A stretch of 64,000 bases of DNA. It comes from Acidimicrobiales bacterium (GTDB lineage: Bacteria > Actinomycetota > Acidimicrobiia > Acidimicrobiales > JAVJTC01). The position numbers were made by a program, and so were the translations under genes. The notes below the pieces were generated by a model. That model was not told where the DNA came from. It made no database searches and saw nothing but the letters and a program-made list of their open reading frames with translations. Each line of letters starts with the position of its first letter. Position 1 is the stretch's first letter. The DNA lies in assembly GCA_040219085.1 (NCBI GenBank), contig JAVJTC010000040.1, positions 1-64,000 on the forward strand, written 5' to 3'. Shown piece by piece: positions 49,206 to 58,182 of this stretch.

Positions 49206-50486
49206 ATGAGCACGTCCATGAACACCTTCGAACAGCACGAGTCCGAGGTCCGTTCCTACATCCGATCGTGGCCGACGGTCTTCGACTCGGCCCACGGCTC
49301 CACCCTCGTCGATGCCGACGGCAGGAGCTATGTCGACTTCTTTGCCGGCGCGGGGGCGTTGAACTACGGCCACAACCCCGAGCCGCTGCGTGATGCGCTC
49401 ATCGACCACCTGAGCGGCAACGGGATCGTGCACGGCCTCGACATGGCCACCACCGCCAAGGGTCGCTTCATCGAGACGTTCGTCGAGCGGATCCTCGAGC
49501 CCCGTGATCTGGACTACCGGCTCATGTTCCCCGGTCCCACGGGAACCAACGCCGTCGAGTCCGCTCTCAAGTTGGCCCGCAAGGTCACCGGGCGCGACAG
49601 CGTGATGAGCTTCACCAACGCCTTCCACGGCATGACACTGGGGTCGCTGTCGGTGACGGGAAACTCCATGAAGCGTGGCGGCGCGGGGATCCCGCTGTCG
49701 CACTCCTCGCCCATGCCCTACGCCGGGTTCCTCTCCGACGACGGCACCGACTCCATCGCCCTGATCGAGCAGTTCCTCGACGACGGTGGCAGCGGGATGG
49801 ACAAGCCCGCGGCGGCGATCGTCGAGACCATCCAGGCCGAGGGTGGGATCAACGTGGGTTCCGCGATGTGGCTCCGGCGGCTCCAGGAACTGTGCCGCCG
49901 GCACGGGATGCTGCTGATCATCGACGACATCCAGGTCGGGTGTGGTCGGACCGGGCCGTTCTTCTCGTGGGAGGACTACGGCCTCGATCCCGACATCGTC
50001 TGCCTGTCGAAGTCCATCAGCGGTTTCGGTCTGCCGATGGCCGTCGTCCTGATCCGGCCCGAGCACGACGAGTGGCTGCCGGGCGAACACAACGGCACCT
50101 TCCGCGGCAACAACGCGGCCTTCGTCACTGCGTCGAAGGCACTCGACATCTGGTGGTCCGACGACACGCTCAGCCGCCAGGTGGCCGCGCGTGAACAGCA
50201 GTTGGCCGGGCGCCTCGAATCGCTGCGCGTCGGTCACGACGCCGTGTTCGCCGAGCGACGGGGCAGGGGTCTCATCCAGGGCCTCCGCTGCCACGACGCC
50301 GATGTCGCCGGTGAGATCATCGCGACGTCCTTCGAGATGGGACTCGTCGCCGAGACGGCCGGCGTGGAGGGCGAGGTCGTCAAGGTGCTACCGGCGCTGA
50401 CGATCACCGGCGAGGAGCTGTCGACGGGACTGGACATCCTCGGCGACGCCGTCGCCAAGGTCACCGCGGGTAGGGGTCTGGCGTGA
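49206..50486 (+). CDS. ectB: Diaminobutyrate-2-oxoglutarate transaminase EctB
   Basis: A 426-residue PLP aminotransferase that makes L-2,4-diaminobutyrate from aspartate semialdehyde and glutamate. The PLP-phosphate loop is GPTGTNAVESALK (110-122). Asp240/Asp241 lie in LLIIDDIQVGCGRTG, and the Schiff-base Lys269 in SKSISGFGLP. The EctB-specific start FEQHESEVRSYIRSWPTVFD is present. It begins 67 bases after ectA, and its stop overlaps ectC by 4 bases. The last part of the sequence (EVVKVLPALTITGEELSTGL) is normal. Confidence 0.97.
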   Translation: MSTSMNTFEQHESEVRSYIRSWPTVFDSAHGSTLVDADGRSYVDFFAGAGALNYGHNPEPLRDALIDHLSGNGIVHGLDMATTAKGRFIETFVERILEPRDLDYRLMFPGPTGTNAVESALKLARKVTGRDSVMSFTNAFHGMTLGSLSVTGNSMKRGGAGIPLSHSSPMPYAGFLSDDGTDSIALIEQFLDDGGSGMDKPAAAIVETIQAEGGINVGSAMWLRRLQELCRRHGMLLIIDDIQVGCGRTGPFFSWEDYGLDPDIVCLSKSISGFGLPMAVVLIRPEHDEWLPGEHNGTFRGNNAAFVTASKALDIWWSDDTLSRQVAAREQQLAGRLESLRVGHDAVFAERRGRGLIQGLRCHDADVAGEIIATSFEMGLVAETAGVEGEVVKVLPALTITGEELSTGLDILGDAVAKVTAGRGLA

Positions 50487-50929
50487 TCATCCGTTCACTC
50501 GCCGACCTCGTAGGGACCGAACGTGACGTCGACGGTGGCACCTGGCGCTCACGGCGCCTGCTGCTCGCCGACGACGACATGGGTTTCTCGGTCCACGACA
50601 CGGTTCTGGCCGCCGGGACGACGACCGAGATGCACTACCGGCACCACCTCGAGGCCGTCTACTGCATCGAGGGTCGTGCGGAACTGACCGATCACGCCAC
50701 CGGTGAGACGCGTCTCATCGAGCCGGGAATGCTCTACGCCCTCGACGCGAACGACCACCACACGGTGAAGGCCATCGAGGACTTCCGGGTCGTGTGTGTG
50801 TTCAACCCACCGGTCACGGGCCACGAGGTCCACGACGACCGGGGCGGCTACCTGCCCGCTGAGGAGCAGTTGCGGCTCGACCGTCACCAGAAGAATCGAC
50901 ACGAACAGGAAGGGATGGTCACCCGGTGA
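50483..50929 (+). CDS. ectC: L-ectoine synthase EctC
   Basis: A 148-residue cupin that closes N-gamma-acetyl-diaminobutyrate to ectoine. It starts MIIRSLADLVGTERDVDGGT and has the cupin metal/active-site segments TTTEMHYRHHLEAVYCIEGR and LDANDHHTVKAIEDFRVVCV, then NPPVTGHEVHDDRGGYLP. The Glu, Tyr and His usually assigned as metal ligands are in LEAVYCIEG and DANDHH. Length is a little over the typical 130. The GTG start and the stop each overlap a neighbouring ect gene by 4 bases, so translation is coupled. Confidence 0.97.
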   Translation: MIIRSLADLVGTERDVDGGTWRSRRLLLADDDMGFSVHDTVLAAGTTTEMHYRHHLEAVYCIEGRAELTDHATGETRLIEPGMLYALDANDHHTVKAIEDFRVVCVFNPPVTGHEVHDDRGGYLPAEEQLRLDRHQKNRHEQEGMVTR

Positions 50930-51828
50930 GCTCGGCGCGGACCACCACGACACCGGTCCGGGACCGCTACCCGTCGCGGGTCGGCGGCGATGCCGGCCTC
51001 GGTGATCGCCTCGACCCTGTCGTCTGGGGCGACGGGGACGGCCCGCTGAGTCCCGAAGACGTCGAGAGCTTCGACCGTGACGGCTTTCTCGTGGTTCCGG
51101 AACTCGTTCCCGCCGATGTCGTGGAACGCTGTACCGACGACTTCGCCCGCCTCGCAGGTGAGGCGACATCGCGGGACCCGCTCGCGATCTACGAGCCCGA
51201 TTCCGACGATCTGCGGTCGTTGTTCGACGTGCACCGCACCAGCGACGTCTACGCGGCGCTCGTACGGCGTCCCGAGCTGCTCGGTGTCGCCCGCCAGCTT
51301 CTCGCCGACGACGTCTACATCCACCAGAGCAGGATCAACGTCAAGCGTGCCTACACGGGCCGTTCGTTCCCCTGGCACTCGGACTTCGAGACGTGGCACG
51401 TCGAGGACGGCATGCCCGCCATGCGCGCGGTCAGCTGCTCCATCGCGTTGACCGAGAACCATCCCTGGAACGGGCAGCTCCTTCTCATCGCCGGCTCGCA
51501 CCGGACCTACCTGTCGTTCCCGGGGTCGACGCCCGAGGACAACCATCTGACCTCGCTGCGCAAGCAGTCATACGGGGTTCCGACCCCGGCCCAACTCGAT
51601 GCGCTGGCCGAGCAGGGCACCGTCGAGCAGTTCACGGGTCCTCCCGGGTCGGTGTGCTTCTTCGACTGCAACACGATGCACGGGTCGCCGGACAACATCT
51701 CTCCGGTGGCGCGCACCAACCTCTTCTTCGTCTACAACGCGCTGGCCAACGCGCTCGTCGAGCCGTTCGGGACCGATGTTCCGCGACCGAATCACATCGC
51801 GGACCGCTCGTTCGAACCGCTCGACTGA
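50926..51828 (+). CDS. ectD: Ectoine 5-hydroxylase EctD
   Basis: A 300-residue non-haem Fe(II)/2-oxoglutarate dioxygenase that turns ectoine into 5-hydroxyectoine. The signature FPWHSDFETWHVEDGMP gives iron ligands His151 and Asp153; the third ligand is His252 in CNTMHGSPDN. QSRINVKRAYTG and DRDGFLVVPELV are also diagnostic. Having ectD as the fourth coupled gene shows that the cell can make hydroxyectoine, which also protects against heat and drying and requires O2. The start overlaps the ectC stop by 4 bases. Confidence 0.96.
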   Translation: MSSARTTTTPVRDRYPSRVGGDAGLGDRLDPVVWGDGDGPLSPEDVESFDRDGFLVVPELVPADVVERCTDDFARLAGEATSRDPLAIYEPDSDDLRSLFDVHRTSDVYAALVRRPELLGVARQLLADDVYIHQSRINVKRAYTGRSFPWHSDFETWHVEDGMPAMRAVSCSIALTENHPWNGQLLLIAGSHRTYLSFPGSTPEDNHLTSLRKQSYGVPTPAQLDALAEQGTVEQFTGPPGSVCFFDCNTMHGSPDNISPVARTNLFFVYNALANALVEPFGTDVPRPNHIADRSFEPLD

Positions 51829-51944
51829 ACCGACCGGCCCTGACGGCCGCCCGCCCCGCGCACACGGTCGCCCCCGTGGACCGCACCGCTGACCTACGGT
51901 CGCGGTGTGCGCCGCGACGGCGCACAGGAACCGGGGGAGGCCCG

Positions 51945-52361
51945 ATGATCGAGGAGTTCAAAGAGTTCATCAACCGAGGCAACGTCGTCGACCTGGCGGT
52001 CGCGGTCGTCATCGGCGCCGCCTTCGGTGCGGTCATCACCTCGTTCGTCGACGACGTCCTCATGCAGATCATCGCAGCGATCATCGGCCAGCCCGACTTC
52101 TCTGCGCTGTCGATCCACTGGGGCGACGCGATCGGTCCGGACCCCGAGTCCGGTCTCACGCTCTACGAGCACCAGATCTACTACGGCCGCTTCCTGAACG
52201 CCGTGATCGCCTTCTTGAGCGTGGCGTTCGCGGTGTTCATGGTCGTCAAGGCCTACAACTCGCTGCGTCGCGAGGACGAGCCCGAGCCGGAGCCCGAGCC
52301 GGGCCCCTCGGAGGTCGACCTCCTCACCGAGATCCGCGACGCGCTGCGCTCGACCAACTGA
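51945..52361 (+). CDS. mscL: Large-conductance mechanosensitive channel MscL
   Basis: A 138-residue channel protein with the N-terminal helix EEFKEFINRGNVVDLAVAVV, first membrane helix IGAAFGAVITSFVDDVLMQI, a periplasmic loop and second helix LNAVIAFLSVAFAVFMVVKA. The C-terminal amphipathic helix SEVDLLTEIRDALRST follows a (PE)n linker. MscL pentamers open under membrane tension and vent solutes on sudden dilution. It lies 116 bases downstream of ectD on the same strand, so making and releasing osmolytes is encoded side by side. Confidence 0.96.
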   Translation: MIEEFKEFINRGNVVDLAVAVVIGAAFGAVITSFVDDVLMQIIAAIIGQPDFSALSIHWGDAIGPDPESGLTLYEHQIYYGRFLNAVIAFLSVAFAVFMVVKAYNSLRREDEPEPEPEPGPSEVDLLTEIRDALRSTN

Positions 52362-52421
52362 TCCGATGCTCGTGACGTCGGGCACTTGCGGCCCGGCGTC
52401 ACGACGAAGAAGGTGAACCCC

Positions 52422-53693
52422 ATGGAGACCCCACGTCCTGTCGCGGCCGAGGCCGTTCTCGAACACATCCGTCCCAACCAGGACATCATCGTCCCGCTGG
52501 CCAACGGCGAACCGCGCGAGCTCCTCGACGTGATCGAGGCGAACGCCGACCAGCTGGAGGGGGTCCGGATCCACCAGATGCACCCCCTGCACGACCGGCC
52601 CTACCTGCGCGGGGAGTTCGGCGACCGACTCCGTCACGTCTCGTACTTCCTGTCTCCCATCACGAGGCGCCACCTCGCGAACGGCACCGTCGACTTCGTC
52701 CCGGCGAACTTCTCGGAGGTGCCCGTCATCATGAGGTCCCTGCCGGATCCGCTGGTCCTGACGGCGGGGTCGCTGCCTGATCACCACGGGCACGTGAGTT
52801 TCGGCACCAACGCCGACTACGTCGGGTCGATGGTCGGCCGGGCCCGCCTGTTCGTCGAGGTGAACGAGCGGATGCCGCGGACGTTCGGGCGCAACCAGGT
52901 CCACCTCACCCAGCTCCTCGGTTGGAGCCGCGACGACCACCCCCTCGTCGAGGTTCCCGCCGCCGAGCCGGGCGAATTGGACCGGCGGATCGGCGAGTTC
53001 GTCGCCGAGCGGATCCCGAACGGCGCGACCATCCAGACCGGCATCGGCGCGATCCCGAACGCGGTCATGGAGAACCTGACCGATCACCGGAACCTCGGGG
53101 TCCACACGGAGTTGATCTCCGATGGGGTCATGACGCTCATGCACGAGGGCGTGGTGAACGGGGTGGACAAGTTCCTCAACCGGATGAAGGTCGTCGGTAC
53201 CTTCGCCCTCGGCTCGGCGGAGCTCTACGACTATCTCCACGACAACGCATCGGTCGAGATGTGGCCGGTCCGCTACGTCAACAACCCGCGCATCATCGGC
53301 CAGGAGCCGAACTTCGTGTCGATCAACTCCACCCTGGAGGTCGACTTCATGGGGCAGTGCGCGTCGGAGTCCATCGGCTCGCGGATGTACTCGGGGTCGG
53401 GCGGGCAGGCGGACTTCGCCCGCGGGGCCATGTTCAGCCAGGGAGGACAGGGCTTCATCGTCCTGCACTCGACGACGAGCGACGGGACGATGAGCCGGAT
53501 CAAGCCCCAGCTCACGCCCGGTGCGGCCGTCACGACCATCAAGAACACCGTGGACAAGGTCGTGACCGAGTTCGGCGTGGCCGAGCTCTGGGGGAAGTCG
53601 CTGCGCCAGCGCGCCAAGGCTCTCATCGCCGTCGCCGCCCCGCAGTTCCGTGAGGAACTGACCGTTCAGGCCCGGGCTCTCGGCTTCATCTGA
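52422..53693 (+). CDS. Acetyl-CoA hydrolase/4-hydroxybutyrate CoA-transferase family protein
   Basis: A 423-residue CoA-transferase of the Cat1/Cat2 class. The catalytic Glu230 is in LGVHTELISDGVM. Others are the GTNADYVGSMVGRARLFVEV strand, GIGAIPNAVMENL, and SGSGGQADFARGAMFSQGG for CoA binding. It would move CoA between acids such as acetate, butyrate or 4-hydroxybutyrate. ATG 52422 was chosen because AGAAGGTGAAC is directly upstream. It is 60 bases after mscL on the same strand, but no role in osmoadaptation is known. Confidence 0.9.
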   Translation: METPRPVAAEAVLEHIRPNQDIIVPLANGEPRELLDVIEANADQLEGVRIHQMHPLHDRPYLRGEFGDRLRHVSYFLSPITRRHLANGTVDFVPANFSEVPVIMRSLPDPLVLTAGSLPDHHGHVSFGTNADYVGSMVGRARLFVEVNERMPRTFGRNQVHLTQLLGWSRDDHPLVEVPAAEPGELDRRIGEFVAERIPNGATIQTGIGAIPNAVMENLTDHRNLGVHTELISDGVMTLMHEGVVNGVDKFLNRMKVVGTFALGSAELYDYLHDNASVEMWPVRYVNNPRIIGQEPNFVSINSTLEVDFMGQCASESIGSRMYSGSGGQADFARGAMFSQGGQGFIVLHSTTSDGTMSRIKPQLTPGAAVTTIKNTVDKVVTEFGVAELWGKSLRQRAKALIAVAAPQFREELTVQARALGFI

Positions 53694-53705
53694 GCGCCGG
53701 CCGCT

Positions 53706-54827
53706 TCACCCTTCGCGCAGGCCCGCGGAGACCATCAGCGGGAGCAGAACCTCGGCGAAGTGGTCCAGGCCGTCGTCGTAGTCGACCCAGCTGATCGAGA
53801 TCCCGTCGAGGCCGGCGTCGGCAAACGCGACCATCCCCTCGACGACCTGCTCGGGCGTCCCCACCAGCGGGATGCCCGCGTAGCCCGTGATCAGGTTCGC
53901 GGCCATCGCCTCCCACTGGTCACCGAGTGCGCTCTGCGAGTTGGGGATCAGGACGTCGAGCAGGTTGCGTACACCGTCCCAGTCGCCCTTGTCGTTCACG
54001 TAGTGGTCGAGGAACCGTTTCGCCTCGGCCTCGCTGTCGGCGCACACGATGTGGCCGTGCCCGAAGACCTGGATCTCGCGGTCGTAGGTCTCGTGTGCGA
54101 GCTCCTTGACCGACGCCGCGAGGGTTCCCGCCGTGGCGATGTCGGGTGCGACGACGTAGTTCAGGTCCGCGTGTCGGGCGGCGAAGTGCTGCCCCCGCTC
54201 GCTGTTGCCTGCCGACATGATCACCGGTGACGGGCGCTGGAGCGGCTTCGGTTCGGAGTAGGCGTTCGGTGAGGTGAAGTACGGACCGTCCCAGTCGAAG
54301 GAGCCGTCTGTGGTCCACAGCGCCCGACACAGGTCGATCCAGTCGTCGGCCACCTCGTAACGCTCGTCGTGGGGTCGCTGGCCCGCCCCGAACATCGTGA
54401 TCTCGGTCTCGTTCCACCCGGCGACGATGTTCAGACAGAACCGTCCACCCGAGATGTGATCGACGGTCGCGACCTCCTTGGCGACCCGCACCGGATGCGC
54501 AGTCGGCACGTGGATCGTCGCGAACACGGCGATGTTCTCGGTGACCCCGGCGAGGCCCGCCGCCCAGGTGAGCGGTTCGAAACTGCGGTGGTTGAAGTTC
54601 ACCTCGCCACCCATGCCCCGCCACCTGGCCACCGGCACGAGTGCCTCGATCCCGGCGGCATCGGCCTTGTGTGCGATCCGGACCGACTCGTCCCACTCGA
54701 CCGCGACGGTGCCCGGTACCGACGTCATCGAGCAGCCACCGCTCACGTTCAGCCCGAAGACCGCGAGCTTCAACCGGTTGGGGCTCGCCGCCACCGGATT
54801 CATCGCCCGGTCGGTGGTGTCAGCCAT
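53706..54827 (-). CDS. LLM-class monooxygenase (RutA/alkanesulfonate monooxygenase-like)
   Basis: A 373-residue luciferase-like flavin enzyme. It has LAVFGLNVSGGCSMTSVPGT, PVARWRGMGGEVNFNHRSFE, the group-specific HPVRVAKEVATVDHISGGRF with NIVAGWNETEITMFG, and SPVIMSAGNSERGQHFAARH. This pattern is closest to pyrimidine or alkanesulfonate-type monooxygenases using FMNH2. The ATG at 54827 has GGGGGAAC upstream and overlaps the MFS stop by 28 bases; ATG 54803 would overlap by just 4. Transport by the coupled MFS of a compound that this enzyme oxidises is an inference. Confidence 0.88.
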   Translation of the reverse strand: MADTTDRAMNPVAASPNRLKLAVFGLNVSGGCSMTSVPGTVAVEWDESVRIAHKADAAGIEALVPVARWRGMGGEVNFNHRSFEPLTWAAGLAGVTENIAVFATIHVPTAHPVRVAKEVATVDHISGGRFCLNIVAGWNETEITMFGAGQRPHDERYEVADDWIDLCRALWTTDGSFDWDGPYFTSPNAYSEPKPLQRPSPVIMSAGNSERGQHFAARHADLNYVVAPDIATAGTLAASVKELAHETYDREIQVFGHGHIVCADSEAEAKRFLDHYVNDKGDWDGVRNLLDVLIPNSQSALGDQWEAMAANLITGYAGIPLVGTPEQVVEGMVAFADAGLDGISISWVDYDDGLDHFAEVLLPLMVSAGLREG

Positions 54828-56131
54828 CGTTCCCCCTGGTCGTCGTCAACAGAGCCGGGACGTTGGCCCGACGCGAGCGGGTCGGTTGTCGTGCCTGTGC
54901 GCGCCGGTTCACGGGCGAGGACCGCGAATCCCACGGTGACGACGGCGAGCATCGCCGCGTTCACCATCAGGGCGGTGTCGATCGAGGTCTGGTCGGCGAC
55001 GAACCCGAGGAGCGGCGGTGCCGCGAGGAGTCCGATGTCGCCCGCGGACCGGTAGGCGCCGATCGCCCGGCCCCGATCCCGCTCGGGAACGGCATCCGCG
55101 AGGAACGAGTACTGCGCCGGGCCGGTGGCCGATGTCCCGACCGCCAGTACGAGCAGCGCGACCACGAGCTGCCAGGCGTTCGCGGCCCATGTGACCGCGA
55201 GCACGCCACCGATCGTGATCACCGCCATCGGGACGATCGTGGCGATGCGGCCGACCTTGTCCGCTGCGATCCCGGCCGGTCCGATGAGGATGAGCCCCAT
55301 CACGCCGCTCACGCCGAAGGCGAGCCCCAGCGTGCCCTCGGACATCGCGAGCTCGTCGACCGCGAGGAGCGGGACGAGGGTGGCCCGCGTGCCCGCGCGG
55401 GTGGCGAACATGGCGACCGACATCGCGGCGACGACGACGAACCCCCGACTCGTGAGGAAACCCCACGATCCGCTCGGTCCGGGGGGAGGCGGGTCTGTGG
55501 CCGAGCGGGTGCCGACCGACGGCTCAGTGGTCGCGGTGCGTTCCGGCTCGGCCAGACGGGCGAAGGAGTACAGCGCCGCGGCCAGGCCGAGTCCCCCGAC
55601 GACGAAGAACGGCATGCGCAACCCGCCGAGTTCGGCGAGTCCGCCGCCGATCGCCGGGCCGATCGCGAAGCCGGCGAGAAGGGCGCCGGAGTTGATCGAG
55701 AGATTGCGGCCGCGGCGCTCCGGAGCCGAGGCCGCGAGTACGTAGAGCTGCCCGGCCGTCATGTACATCGCCGAGCCGGCACCGGCCACGAAACGCCACG
55801 CCATCAGGTCTCCGATACCCACCGCGAGGCCCGACCCGATCATTCCGAGCGCGTTCACCACGGGTCCGGCCACGAGCAGCATCCGGATCCCGCGGCGGTC
55901 CGCCAGGTTCCCCGCCGGGATGTTCACGAGGAGTCGCGCGACGGCGAACACCGTGAAGGTCAGCCCGACGACCGAGGTGGACACGTCGAATGAGCGGGCG
56001 TAGAGGGGCAGCAGCGGTGCGGTGATCCCCTGGCCGGTCGTCATCAGCCCCGTCGAGATACCCACCGCGATGATCCGCTCGTTCTCGTGGAGCCAACGCC
56101 GGGAACCGGATCTGTCGCCTCGGGAGAACAC
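54800..56131 (-). CDS. MFS transporter coupled to the LLM monooxygenase
   Basis: A 443-residue, 12-helix transporter. It starts MFSRGDRSGSRRWLHENERI, then IAVGISTGLMTTGQGITAPL. The loop between helices 2 and 3 is NLADRRGIRMLLVAGPVVNA, and the central loop (about 205-230) is Pro/Thr-rich. The second half has AGIAADKVGRIATIVPMAVI. No substrate motif is known. Its 3' end overlaps the LLM monooxygenase gene, so the pair is one operon. Confidence 0.86.
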   Translation of the reverse strand: MFSRGDRSGSRRWLHENERIIAVGISTGLMTTGQGITAPLLPLYARSFDVSTSVVGLTFTVFAVARLLVNIPAGNLADRRGIRMLLVAGPVVNALGMIGSGLAVGIGDLMAWRFVAGAGSAMYMTAGQLYVLAASAPERRGRNLSINSGALLAGFAIGPAIGGGLAELGGLRMPFFVVGGLGLAAALYSFARLAEPERTATTEPSVGTRSATDPPPPGPSGSWGFLTSRGFVVVAAMSVAMFATRAGTRATLVPLLAVDELAMSEGTLGLAFGVSGVMGLILIGPAGIAADKVGRIATIVPMAVITIGGVLAVTWAANAWQLVVALLVLAVGTSATGPAQYSFLADAVPERDRGRAIGAYRSAGDIGLLAAPPLLGFVADQTSIDTALMVNAAMLAVVTVGFAVLAREPARTGTTTDPLASGQRPGSVDDDQGERWLTPPTGR

Positions 56132-56207
56132 GGGGCCAGTATCGGAGAAGGGTCAGCCGTCTCCACTAGCGTCGGAGAGTACCGACGAGTTCGGGGAGGA
56201 TCGAGCG

Positions 56208-56543
56208 GTGGGGCTCCGCCCTGATCAGAATCCACTCGCAGGGGCGTTCTCGGCGCAGGGGTCGCGCCTGACCCGCGACGATCGCAGCGGCCACGGTTGG
56301 GCCACCGTGTCGATCCTCGCGGGCCTGCTGTGGCTCTTCGGACTCGGAGCGATCATCGCGCTCGCCACCGGCCTGCTCGCCCGCACCGACGCGCGCCGTA
56401 GCGGCGCGTCGCTGGTGCCGTCCACCATCGGTCTCGTGCTCGGTGCGCTGGGCGTGCTGGGCGGGTTCGCGTTCTTCGGATGGCTCGTGTTCGACGCGAG
56501 CACAGCGGAGGCCACGGTGGGGGCCACGGGAGTCGGCACGTAG
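56208..56543 (+). CDS. DUF4190-type small membrane protein
   Basis: A 111-residue protein from GTG 56208 (VGLRPDQNPLAGAFSAQGSR). It has two membrane helices, ATVSILAGLLWLFGLGAIIA and GLVLGALGVLGGFAFFGWLV, linked by TGLLARTDARRSGASLVPST. This two-helix hairpin with a polar loop is the DUF4190 type, which is common as a small accessory or tail-anchored domain in actinobacteria. It is 76 bases from the divergent MFS gene and ends 10 bases before purU. Confidence 0.72.
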   Translation: MGLRPDQNPLAGAFSAQGSRLTRDDRSGHGWATVSILAGLLWLFGLGAIIALATGLLARTDARRSGASLVPSTIGLVLGALGVLGGFAFFGWLVFDASTAEATVGATGVGT

Positions 56544-56553
56544 CCTTCTCGTC

Positions 56554-57417
56554 GTGACCGCGAACGGACCGACCGCCACGCTGCGGCTCTCGTGTGCCGA
56601 TCAACCCGGCGTCGTCGCGGCCGTGTCCGCGTTCATTGCACGCAACAACGGCAACATCATCCACGCCGAGCAGCACACCGACGCCGCCGCGGGGATCTTC
56701 TTCCAGCGGGTCGAGTTCCAACTCGAGGGCTTCGCGATGGCCCGCGACGAGATCGATGCCGCCTTCACGCCCATCGCGACCGATCTGGACCTGACGTGGT
56801 CTCTGCGCTTCTCCGACGAGGTCCGGCGCGTCGCCATCCTGTGTTCACGTCAGGGCCACTGCCTCTATGACCTCCTCGGGCGTTGGGACCTGGGCGAGAT
56901 GCCCGGCGAGCTCGCGATGGTGGTCTCCAACCACGACGACCACCGCGATGCCACCGAGCGGATGGGCGTGCCGTTCCACCATCTGCCCGTGGCGAAGGAG
57001 ACGAAGCTCGAGGCCGAGGTCGAGATGTTGCGCCTCCTCGAGGGTGCCGGTGTCGACGTGGTCGTGATGGCCCGCTACATGCAGATCCTCTCCGAGGGGT
57101 TCGTGGCCCGGTTCCCGAACCGGATCATCAACATCCACCACTCGTTCCTGCCCGCCTTCCCCGGGGGGCGGCCCTACCACCAGGCGCACGCCCGCGGCGT
57201 CAAGCTGATCGGTGTGACCGCCCACTACGCCACGTCGGACCTCGACGAGGGACCGATCATCGAGCAGGACGTCGTGCGGGTGAGCCACCGTGACCCCGTC
57301 ACCGAACTCGTGCGCAAGGGTCGGGACCTCGAGATGGTCGTGCTCGCCCGGGCGGTACGGGCCCATCTCTGCGACAAGATCCTCGTGTACGGCAACAAGA
57401 CCGTGGTCTTCGGCTGA
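56554..57417 (+). CDS. purU: Formyltetrahydrofolate deformylase
   Basis: A 287-residue enzyme that releases formate and tetrahydrofolate from 10-formyl-THF. An N-terminal ACT domain (about 1-80: LRLSCADQPGVVAAVSAFIA, NNGNIIHAEQHTD) is followed by the formyltransferase-like catalytic domain with LAMVVSNHDDHRDATERMGV, MARYMQILSEGFVARFPNRI, INIHHSFLPAFPGGRPYHQA and HYATSDLDEGPIIEQDV. The catalytic Asn, His and Asp lie in the last two segments. Length matches PurU. GTG 56554 fits the ACT start. It could feed one-carbon units to PurT or balance the folate pool. Confidence 0.95.
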   Translation: MTANGPTATLRLSCADQPGVVAAVSAFIARNNGNIIHAEQHTDAAAGIFFQRVEFQLEGFAMARDEIDAAFTPIATDLDLTWSLRFSDEVRRVAILCSRQGHCLYDLLGRWDLGEMPGELAMVVSNHDDHRDATERMGVPFHHLPVAKETKLEAEVEMLRLLEGAGVDVVVMARYMQILSEGFVARFPNRIINIHHSFLPAFPGGRPYHQAHARGVKLIGVTAHYATSDLDEGPIIEQDVVRVSHRDPVTELVRKGRDLEMVVLARAVRAHLCDKILVYGNKTVVFG

Positions 57418-57460
57418 TGGCGCCGGCCCGCCCGCCCACCCCGGGATCGGAGCGCTAGCG

Positions 57461-58180
57461 GTGGAGCGCGACCTCTCTGCCGTCGAGGTCCGTGTGCTCG
57501 CGAGCCTCGTCGAGAAGGCAGCCACCACGCCGGACAACTACCCGCTGTCGTCGAACGCGCTCGTCGCTGCCTGCAACCAGAAGACGAGTCGCGACCCGGT
57601 CGTCGACTTCGACGAGCGAACCGTCGACGCGGCGATGATCACCCTGCGCGAGCGCGGTCTCGCCCGCACGGTCCGCGGTGGAACATCCCGGGTCGTGAAG
57701 CACCGCCACGTCCTCGACGAGGCCCTCGGGCTCGACGCCGCCGAACTGGCCGTCATGTCGGTACTCGCGCTGCGGGGACCCCAGACCCCCGGCGAGCTGC
57801 GCACCCGCGGCGAGCGACAGCACGCGTTCGCCGACCTCGTCGAGGTCGAGGAGACCCTCGCGGGGCTCGCGGCACACGAGCCGTCTCTCGTACGTGACGT
57901 CGGACGTCAACCCGGTCAGAAGGAGACCCGCTTCGCCCACCTGCTCAGCGAGGACGCCGACCCCGACGACGCGGCCCCCTCACCCGACCCGGTTCCCCCA
58001 CGGTCGTCGGACGGTCCAGATGCTGTGGCCGGGAGCGAGCCGTCACCACGGGATCGAGCCACCGCCTCGGCAGAACTGGCCGATCTGCGGGCTCAGGTGG
58101 TGCAGTTGCGAGCCGAGATGGATGCGCTGCGTGCGACCGTGGACGAGCTCCGGCGCGAGCTCGGGCTCGAGCCAGGCTGA
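57461..58180 (+). CDS. YceH-like DUF480 protein with a C-terminal coiled coil
   Basis: A 239-residue protein. The DUF480 winged-helix pair is RVLASLVEKAATTPDNYPLS, NALVAACNQKTSRDPVVDFD, LRERGLARTVRGGTSRVVKH and LALRGPQTPGELRTRGERQH. The C-terminus (about 205-235) is a short coiled coil, LADLRAQVVQLRAEMDALRA, after a Pro/Asp linker. The GTG start is 43 bases after purU and the gene ends 2 bases before thiN. The YceH family binds DNA by fold, but no clear role is established. Confidence 0.9.
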   Translation: MERDLSAVEVRVLASLVEKAATTPDNYPLSSNALVAACNQKTSRDPVVDFDERTVDAAMITLRERGLARTVRGGTSRVVKHRHVLDEALGLDAAELAVMSVLALRGPQTPGELRTRGERQHAFADLVEVEETLAGLAAHEPSLVRDVGRQPGQKETRFAHLLSEDADPDDAAPSPDPVPPRSSDGPDAVAGSEPSPRDRATASAELADLRAQVVQLRAEMDALRATVDELRRELGLEPG

Positions 58181-58182
58181 CC

